Origin: Leptospira wolbachii serovar Codice str. CDC
GTDB taxonomy: Bacteria > Spirochaetota > Leptospiria > Leptospirales > Leptospiraceae
NCBI RefSeq assembly: GCF_000332515.2
Contig: NZ_AOGZ02000014.1
Coordinates: 124,001 to 188,000 of the forward strand
DNA: 64,000 nt
Reading direction: 5' to 3'
Shown here piece after piece: positions 57,981 to 64,000 of this stretch. Position 1 is the stretch's first letter. Each line of letters starts with the position of its first letter. Position numbers and translations under genes: made by a program. Below the pieces are notes generated by a model that was not told where the DNA came from, searched no databases, and saw only the letters and a program-made list of their open reading frames with translations.

Positions 57981-59603
57981 ATGGTTTTTGATCCTTGTTC
58001 ATTGCTAAAGGCTTCTTTAGAAGGAGATGATTCAGGGACCAGCATTCTATCTATTGATAAGTCTTCGAAAAAATTTGAAGTCATAGTTAAAAATCAGATT
58101 TTTAAGTCTTTAGAAGTTGGATTTGACTTAGATAGTTTTCTTTCACAGAAGATTGATAGCTCCGATTTTTCAACCGAACTCATTTATAAAACGAATGGAA
58201 CCATTCTTGAAACCTCATTTGGAAAGTTTCAATTTCCCGAAGGAGAAAAAAATAAGGATTATACAAAGTTTTGTATAAAAGACATTACCACAAGACAACG
58301 CCAAGAGGAAGAAATTGCTTGGAGGTTACGATTCGAACTAGGTGTTGCTTCATCCATCCAAATCCTTATCCAACAACATTCAATACGAGAGGGCCTACCA
58401 CAAGCCCTTTATCAACTGCTATACTTTACGGAAATGGATTCTATTTTTTTTCTCAAATACGAACCAAACGAAGTAGAAGATAGATTTAAAATCTGGGTCA
58501 ACGAAAGGAAAACCACAAAATACCCTCTGATTCCCAAGGAATGCCAAAGTGAAAACTGGTATGATATAGGTCTCGGACGCTGGATCCATAGATTAAAAAA
58601 TGGGAAAACTATTCATTTAACGCAAAGTAAAGCGATGCCCCGAGAAAAGTGGTTTTTTGATCAAACAAAAGCAGAAACTCTCCTTCTCATCCCAGTCCGT
58701 TTTGAGGAGAAATTTTTGGGAGTGATGGGTTTCCTAAAGTACAAACTGAACTCTCCCATCCAACATGAAAACCTTCTGATTTATCAGACTGTTAGTCGGT
58801 GGATGGGGCTTTTTGTCCAAAGAGATTCCGATCTTGCAGAATTGAATCGCTATAAATCGGCACTTGAATCTTTGATTTTGGAACGAACTTTGGATCTCAC
58901 CAAAACCAAAGAGGAGCTAGAACGTGCCTACCAAGTCAAAACGGAATTTTTGACACATATGAGCCATGAACTAAGAACTCCCTTAAACTCAATTATCGGT
59001 TTTTCGAAACTCATCAAATTGTCAGACTCTGATGAAACAGGCAAAGAATATTTAAATTATATTTATACAGGTGGAATTCGACTTCTGAACATGATCAATG
59101 AAATTCTAAATTTAATGAAAATTGAGTCAGGACAGATTAAAATCCAAATAACAACGTTTAAACCAGAAGATATATGTCGCCAAACATTAGATTTAGTTCA
59201 ACCGCAAGCGAAGGCGAAAGGAATGGACATTCGTTTCCGTCCGCCAGTGCATTCAAAATCAATCACTTCTGATTCGGGAAAAATCCAACAAATTCTCCTA
59301 AATACACTTTCTAATGCGATTAAGTACGCAAACCACCCCTACATTGAATTTGATTGTGAATGGGTCGGCGATTTCCTTGAGATTTCGGTACGCGATTATG
59401 GTCCTGGAATCTCAGAAGAAGATCAAAAGCGCATTTTTCATACCTTCACCCGGTTAAACGACGATGGAAACGTGGAAGGAACGGGTCTTGGACTCTCTAT
59501 TTCCCAAGGGCTTGCCATCCGTCTCGGAGGTATGCTGGAGCTGAGTTCCCAACTAGGACAGGGCTCCAATTTTAAACTCAAGTTACCTGAAATAATTAAA
59601 TAA
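57981..59603 (+). CDS. Soluble sensor histidine kinase (PAS-GAF-HisKA-HATPase)
   Basis: A 540-residue kinase without membrane helices. A degenerate PAS-like start ends in FCIKDITTRQRQEEEIA, a GAF-like domain covers about 125-290, and a coiled coil leads into the H-box MSHELRTPLNSIIGF (phospho-His about 328). The ATPase domain has NTLSNAIKYA, RDYGPGISEEDQKRIF and GTGLGLSISQGLA. It should pass phosphate to one of the two response regulators that follow. The start lies one base after the ispH stop. Confidence 0.92.
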   Translation: MVFDPCSLLKASLEGDDSGTSILSIDKSSKKFEVIVKNQIFKSLEVGFDLDSFLSQKIDSSDFSTELIYKTNGTILETSFGKFQFPEGEKNKDYTKFCIKDITTRQRQEEEIAWRLRFELGVASSIQILIQQHSIREGLPQALYQLLYFTEMDSIFFLKYEPNEVEDRFKIWVNERKTTKYPLIPKECQSENWYDIGLGRWIHRLKNGKTIHLTQSKAMPREKWFFDQTKAETLLLIPVRFEEKFLGVMGFLKYKLNSPIQHENLLIYQTVSRWMGLFVQRDSDLAELNRYKSALESLILERTLDLTKTKEELERAYQVKTEFLTHMSHELRTPLNSIIGFSKLIKLSDSDETGKEYLNYIYTGGIRLLNMINEILNLMKIESGQIKIQITTFKPEDICRQTLDLVQPQAKAKGMDIRFRPPVHSKSITSDSGKIQQILLNTLSNAIKYANHPYIEFDCEWVGDFLEISVRDYGPGISEEDQKRIFHTFTRLNDDGNVEGTGLGLSISQGLAIRLGGMLELSSQLGQGSNFKLKLPEIIK

Positions 59604-59651
59604 AGGAATTGAACCCATAAGGATTCTACCGTAGGATTTCCGATAATCTAT

Positions 59652-60959
59652 ATGGTGGAATCGAATGTAAACCAAAACCAGTCACTGAAGGCTCCGTCGA
59701 AAGAACACTTAAGGCGTCCCAAGGAACCAATCCTAATCATTGAGGATAAAAAGGAAAACCAAGTCCTTTTAGAAGCAATATGTAAACGGATTGGTATGGA
59801 GTCTGAGATTGCTGAAGACGGCAAAGTGGCTCTGGAAATGGCAGCGAAACGACCATATAGCCTGTATTTGGTGGATTTAATGATGCCGGTTCTTGATGGT
59901 AGGTCATTTATTCAAGAACGGAAAAAAATAGAGCCTTCCGCCGTCTTTATAGTACAAACTGCTATCGATCAAACAGAAGAAATCATCGAAGTTATGAAGA
60001 TGGGCGTGTATGATTATCTTTTGAAGCCACTTCATGTAGAAATTGTAGCCGACCGTTTAGAAAAGGCATTAGAATACGTCTATTTGAAGAGAATGGAATC
60101 TCTTCTCATCGACGAGGAATCAAAGGAATTGAAAAGTCAATTGGAATGGCTTAACTACAAAGAATCACATCGTAAAACAAACGAAATCAATTCCGAACTC
60201 CATTCGATTTTAAATTTAAAAACCACTTTGATGCAAGGGTCAGGACTTGGAGCTATGTCCACAATTATTGACTCCATCCAACAAATGAAAGTGGATCAGG
60301 GAAAAAGTTATTCAATTAATAAAGAGTTTTGGGATCTGCTCTTTGAAAATCATGAACATAACATTGCCATGATGGGTGGTTTAGACCTTGCAGTAAGCAT
60401 TATCCAAAACAATACAAAATTGGTCCGAACTAATAGCGAAGACCTACTTGGCCTATTACCATCACTCATTGAAACATTCAGAACTGAGATTGCTGAACGA
60501 GAATTAAAGGTAAACTTGCCTGTAATCAAACAATCAGTCTATCTTGATCTTGATATTGAGTCGATAAAGGTTGCGATTCATGAAATTTTTACAAATGGTC
60601 TAAAGTATTCTAAAAGAAAATCTCACTTTGATGTATTTGTAACTTTTGTAGATGGATATTTTTGTTTGTCTGCAAAAAACAACATAATCGATGATGAGTA
60701 TGCTAAACAATTAGCTCAGTTTGAAAAGAAGTTAGTAGAACCGTTTTACCGAATTCATCCACCCGTAGAAAGTTTTTACTCTAAGGAAAAGTTCAGCTTA
60801 GGACTTGGTTTAACAATGGTTGACTTCATACTTCACAGACATAACGGAATGTTTTTTATCCGGAATGCAGTTGACCATACTACAGAAGTGAAAGCCGACT
60901 GCATCATAGCCGAACTATTTTTACCAATCCAAAACGACAAGGAAACAAACCATGAATAG
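59652..60959 (+). CDS. Response regulator fused to a divergent HATPase-like domain
   Basis: A 435-residue protein. The N-terminal receiver has ILIIEDKKENQ, the phospho-Asp in LYLVDLMMPVLDG and the Lys in DYLLKPLH. The C-terminal part looks like a histidine-kinase ATPase (N-box HEIFTNGLKYS, G2 box FSLGLGLTMVDF), but no H-box is seen and the G1 box is not recognisable, which suggests no autokinase activity or a degenerate one. It may bind a partner kinase or act as an output platform. It overlaps the next gene by eight bases. Confidence 0.82.
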   Translation: MVESNVNQNQSLKAPSKEHLRRPKEPILIIEDKKENQVLLEAICKRIGMESEIAEDGKVALEMAAKRPYSLYLVDLMMPVLDGRSFIQERKKIEPSAVFIVQTAIDQTEEIIEVMKMGVYDYLLKPLHVEIVADRLEKALEYVYLKRMESLLIDEESKELKSQLEWLNYKESHRKTNEINSELHSILNLKTTLMQGSGLGAMSTIIDSIQQMKVDQGKSYSINKEFWDLLFENHEHNIAMMGGLDLAVSIIQNNTKLVRTNSEDLLGLLPSLIETFRTEIAERELKVNLPVIKQSVYLDLDIESIKVAIHEIFTNGLKYSKRKSHFDVFVTFVDGYFCLSAKNNIIDDEYAKQLAQFEKKLVEPFYRIHPPVESFYSKEKFSLGLGLTMVDFILHRHNGMFFIRNAVDHTTEVKADCIIAELFLPIQNDKETNHE

Positions 60960-61317
60960 AAAGATATTGATTATAGATGACTCTGCGGTTTTCCGAAAGA
61001 TCATCTCTGTACATCTAAAAAATGCAAACTTCGATTTAATTGAGGCTGGCGATGGCTTAGAAGGTTTAAAACAACTAGAAGGCAATGCAGTAGATTTAAT
61101 AGTTTCCGATATGAATATGCCGAATATGGATGGAATCAGTTTTATAAAAAAAGTAAAAGAAAATCCTAAATATAAGTTCACACCAATCATCATGTTGACT
61201 ACAGAATCCCAACCTGAAAAAAAACAACAAGGTATGGATGCAGGTGCGAAAGCTTGGCTTACCAAACCTTTTTCACCAGAAGAGTTGTTAGATACGATTT
61301 CCAAACTATTGCCATAA
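60952..61317 (+). CDS. CheY-like single-domain response regulator
   Basis: A 121-residue receiver domain. It starts KILIIDDSAVFRKII, has the phospho-Asp in LIVSDMNMPNMDG, the switch Thr in IIMLTTES and Lys in AWLTKPFSPEE. There is no output domain, so it acts by binding, as CheY does on FliM. It is in the run with cheA and could be the motor CheY, which cannot be told from sequence alone. Confidence 0.93.
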   Translation: MNRKILIIDDSAVFRKIISVHLKNANFDLIEAGDGLEGLKQLEGNAVDLIVSDMNMPNMDGISFIKKVKENPKYKFTPIIMLTTESQPEKKQQGMDAGAKAWLTKPFSPEELLDTISKLLP

Positions 61318-61319
61318 TC

Positions 61320-61691
61320 ATGGAACCGGTCCAGAATCTAAGGGAAACAAATTCAGGTTTTGAAATCACTTGGTTGGGGTATTTAACTGTACCCTTTGTC
61401 AAGGAATGGAAAAAACATTCTGAAGTTTGGACCTCGGCAAAAGGAAAAATCATCCAGTTAGATCTAAATGGAATCCAACGAATCGATTCTGCAGGAATTC
61501 AGTTTTTAATGTATTTAAAAGCGTTGAGCCAACAAAACCATTTTTCGATCAAACTGCAAAACCACTCCCTCCCTGTTTTGAAAGTTTTGGACTTACTAGG
61601 ACTTGTTAGTTTTTTTGGCGATCGAGTTAAGGTAAAAAAAGAACACTCTAACGAAGTAGAATTTCGATACGGTACAAGGAAAATTAATTAA
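61320..61691 (+). CDS. STAS-domain protein
   Basis: A 123-residue protein with a STAS fold like anti-sigma-factor antagonists. The key segment is QLDLNGIQRIDSAGIQFLMY, with the Ser that is phosphorylated in SpoIIAA-type proteins (DSAG). It ends LDLLGLVSFFG, also typical. The ATG at 61320 is two bases after the CheY-like stop, and its stop codon overlaps the cheA start. A STAS protein inside a chemotaxis operon is seen in some spirochaetes and other bacteria. Confidence 0.88.
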   Translation: MEPVQNLRETNSGFEITWLGYLTVPFVKEWKKHSEVWTSAKGKIIQLDLNGIQRIDSAGIQFLMYLKALSQQNHFSIKLQNHSLPVLKVLDLLGLVSFFGDRVKVKKEHSNEVEFRYGTRKIN

Positions 61692-63899
61692 TGGATTTAA
61701 CAGAGGTTATAGATGCCTATTTAGTTGAATCAGAAGAATTTCTTCGTGATATGGAGGCAATCCTCCTACGTACAGAAGTGTCCTCCCCTACGGACGAAGA
61801 CCTAAATGCTATTTTCCGTGCTGTTCATACAATCAAAGGAACAGCGGGAATGTTTGGCTTCGAATCAACTGTTAAGTTCACACATGTTGTGGAAAACCTA
61901 CTTGATAGATTGCGTTCCCAAGAAATTCCTTTCCAACAAGAACTAACTGAAATTCTGCTAAAAGCGAAGGATCACCTTTCCTATTTGGTGAACGAAGAAA
62001 CAAAAGGGAAAATTCCAGAATCAAAAATTATACAAGGTAATTCTATCTTGGAACTTATGAAGCCGTTTCAAGGTGCAGATGTTGACAATTCTGTAAAAAA
62101 AGAAAGTCAGAAGGAAATTGAAACGCCAACACAAAAAGAAATGGATGGTGGATTTACTGGATCAGAAAGTCTCTATTCAAAAACAAACAGAGGTGAGACG
62201 ATCACAGGATATCTTATTTCCTTTCGACCCAATCGCAATGTCTTTGCTCAAGGATTAGATCCCATTTCTTTTATTGGGTATTTAAAGAAAATTGGAAAAA
62301 TTCATTCCTTAAAAACGATTACTGAAACCATTCCCATCACCGATGAGTTTGACCCTGAATCCTGTTATTTAGGTTTCGAAATTCATTTTGTAACCAACTC
62401 TGATTTAGATACGGTTCGCAAAGTATTTAATTTTATTGAAAATGACTCTTTTTTACATATTTTACCCCCGGGATCTAATATAGAAGATTTAGTTGATCTT
62501 TCTCAACAGCTACCAGAAGAAGAAATTTTACTGGGAAATACTTGGAAAGAAATTAATATCCTAACAGACGCTAATTTAATTAACTACTTTGAAGAATTAA
62601 AAGTCCGAAAAACGGGAATTACAACATCTTCAATTCAATCCGCAGCTCCTACAGTGGCGGCGTTGGAATCTCCGCAGGAAATTTTGGAATTAAAAAATGC
62701 ATCTCTGCAAACAAAGGATCAAAACAAATCAGCAACTATAAAAGTAGATTCCAAACGGATTGATAACCTTATCAATCGTGTAGGGGAACTTGTTGTATCC
62801 TGTGCCAATATGAACCAACTCATTGGCTCGATGGAAGATTCCAACTTACAAGAATCCTCTATACTTGCGATGAGATTACTCAACGAAGTTCGGGAAATTT
62901 CCCTAAAACTAAGAATGGTTCCCATCGGAGATACTTTCCAAAAGTACACAAGAACCGTTCGGGACTTGGGAAAAGATCTTGGTAAAGAAATCAAACTGAT
63001 CACAGAAGGCAATGAAACTGAACTTGATCGAAACATTGTTGATAAGTTAGGCGACCCACTCACTCACCTAGTCAGAAATGCCTGCGACCATGGGCTGGAA
63101 ACTTCTGAAGAACGTGAAAGAAAGGGAAAACCAAAACAAGGCACAATCAAACTCAATGCATTCCATGAAGCAGGAAGTGTTGTCATTGAAATCACCGATG
63201 ACGGAAATGGAATTCAAAAGGAAAAAGTTTGGCAAAAGGGAATTGATAAAGGTCTTGTTTCAGGACCATTACCGGATTCGGAAGAAGAAATATTCAAACT
63301 GTTATTCCATCCAGGGCTTTCGACTGCCTCCAAAGTTACTAATGTTTCCGGTCGAGGTGTGGGCCTTGATGTTGTTTTACAAAATATCGAGTCTTTACGT
63401 GGTACCATAACAGTCAAATCAACTCCGAACCAGGGAAGCCGTTTCGTCATTCGATTGCCTTTAACCTTAGCCATTATCGATGGGTTTTTGGTAGAAGTAG
63501 GGAAAAACCAATTCATCATTCCGATGGATATGGTTTTGGAATGCCTCCATTTTACTAATGACAACAAAACGGATTCCAATCAATTCTTTCCACTTCGAGG
63601 GAATTTAATTCCCTTCCTTCGACTCAAAGATTATTATCCTACTGAATCTTCTGGAGAAAGTTTACGTGAAAATATCGTCATAGTTAGGAATGGAGAGAAA
63701 AAAGCAGGAATCGTTGTCGAAAGACTTCTGGGAGAATACCAGACAGTAATCAAACCAATGAATGGGATCTGTATTTCGCCATGTGAAAGGTGTAAGCGGT
63801 TCGAGTATCTTAGGAGATGGGAATGTGGCTCTCATTATAGACATACCTTCTCTATTCGAAAGAACCATAGCTGTAGAAAACGAAAGATTATATAAATGA
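61691..63899 (+). CDS. cheA: Chemotaxis histidine kinase CheA with an apparent frameshift near the 3' end
   Basis: The phospho-His is in FRAVHTIKGTAGMFGF (His46, P1 domain). A P2-like domain spans about 170-270, a dimer domain follows (VDSKRIDNLINRVGELVVSC), the ATPase has DPLTHLVRNACDHGLE and GRGVGLDVV, and a CheW-like P5 domain begins near 595. The frame as read stops at 63895 with an abnormal Cys- and Arg-rich tail. Removing one G from GGG at 63764-63766 restores HVKGVSGSSILGDGNVALII and a stop at 63897-63899, the normal P5 end. So the sequence has an insertion, real or an error. Confidence 0.9.
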
Positions 63900-63909
63900 A
63901 GAGGATGAT

Positions 63910-64000
63910 ATGAAAAATATAAAGATAAGCACGAAGCTAATAGGTTTTTTTCTGACGGGTCTGGTATTTGCTGTTTGGATTACGTTTTATTCTTGGGGAA
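63910..64000 (+). CDS. N-terminus of a probable methyl-accepting chemotaxis protein (partial)
   Basis: Thirty codons from an ATG at 63910 with GAGG five bases ahead. The translation KISTKLIGFFLTGLVFAVWI is the short cytoplasmic start plus first membrane helix typical of chemoreceptors. It lies directly after cheA, which fits. The rest is beyond the window. Confidence 0.6.
   Translation, partial: MKNIKISTKLIGFFLTGLVFAVWITFYSWG

Noticed and set aside
59620..59646. TCCGATAA close to the response-regulator start, possibly a sigma-28 promoter
   Set aside because: The -10 part fits, but the -35 at the right spacing (AGGATTCT) matches only 3 of 8 and transcription would start at the ATG itself.

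Overview
The window reads as the chromosome of a spirochaete of the genus Leptospira, most likely one of the saprophytic (L. biflexa-like) species. The reasons are an AT-rich genome with dense, overlapping genes, frequent TTG and GTG starts, many spirochaete-type lipoproteins, a periplasmic flagellin with separate FliM and FliN genes, a metY-metX-metW methionine block, and an 85-residue SemiSWEET very like the L. biflexa protein known from structural work (from memory, not searched). There is no rRNA, CRISPR array, insertion sequence or complete prophage.

Region 1 (1-12741) is almost all on the minus strand. Its core is a recN, exbB, exbD, bamA, uvrD run (DNA repair, energised envelope transport, outer-membrane protein insertion), followed by a small secreted protein, an inositol-monophosphatase-family enzyme, a GT4 glycosyltransferase, a TlpA-like thioredoxin and a truncated acyl-CoA ligase. 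Region 2 (12856-18000) holds a cyclic-nucleotide-domain patatin and a leuC-leuD-FKBP-CysK-like operon. The CysK-like protein keeps its PLP lysine but has lost the usual substrate loop. Region 3 (18060-25123) is an envelope and LPS group: a lipoprotein, an FHA membrane protein, an orphan ABC ATPase, gmhA, a WaaE-like GT2 enzyme and an O-antigen ligase-family protein.

Region 4 (25124-27700) is the accessory spot. An orphan 584-residue gene of no family I recognise is followed by a GC-rich array of small hairpins with a conserved triloop, a bidirectional terminator, and tRNA-Leu(TAA) and tRNA-Cys(GCA). Region 5 (27766-34065) has guaA, then a tightly packed queF, SemiSWEET, ferredoxin group, a LysR regulator divergent from a DJ-1/PfpI protein, and a secreted nucleotide pyrophosphatase-type enzyme.

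Region 6 (34088-47163) carries fliM, two unknown genes, a cyclophilin with a large insertion, argH, a haem-binding protein, an nfeD and two-SPFH operon, fliN (with a FliM-like N-terminal peptide), an AAA ATPase, and a secreted protein preceded by a good sigma-28-type promoter, for which a flagellar-coiling protein (Fcp family) is my best guess. Region 7 (47153-55770) includes a probable outer-membrane barrel, metY-metX-metW, a DUF1566 lipoprotein, a possible small structured RNA with a strong terminator, ilvA and an ankyrin lipoprotein.

Region 8 (55948-64000) is motility and signalling: a flagellin with its terminator, ispH, then a run of histidine kinase, response regulator-ATPase, CheY-like protein, STAS protein, cheA and the start of a chemoreceptor. 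The cheA reading frame is broken near its end by one extra G in a GGG run. Restoring the frame recovers the conserved CheW-like C-terminus, so this is either a sequencing error or a real recent mutation.
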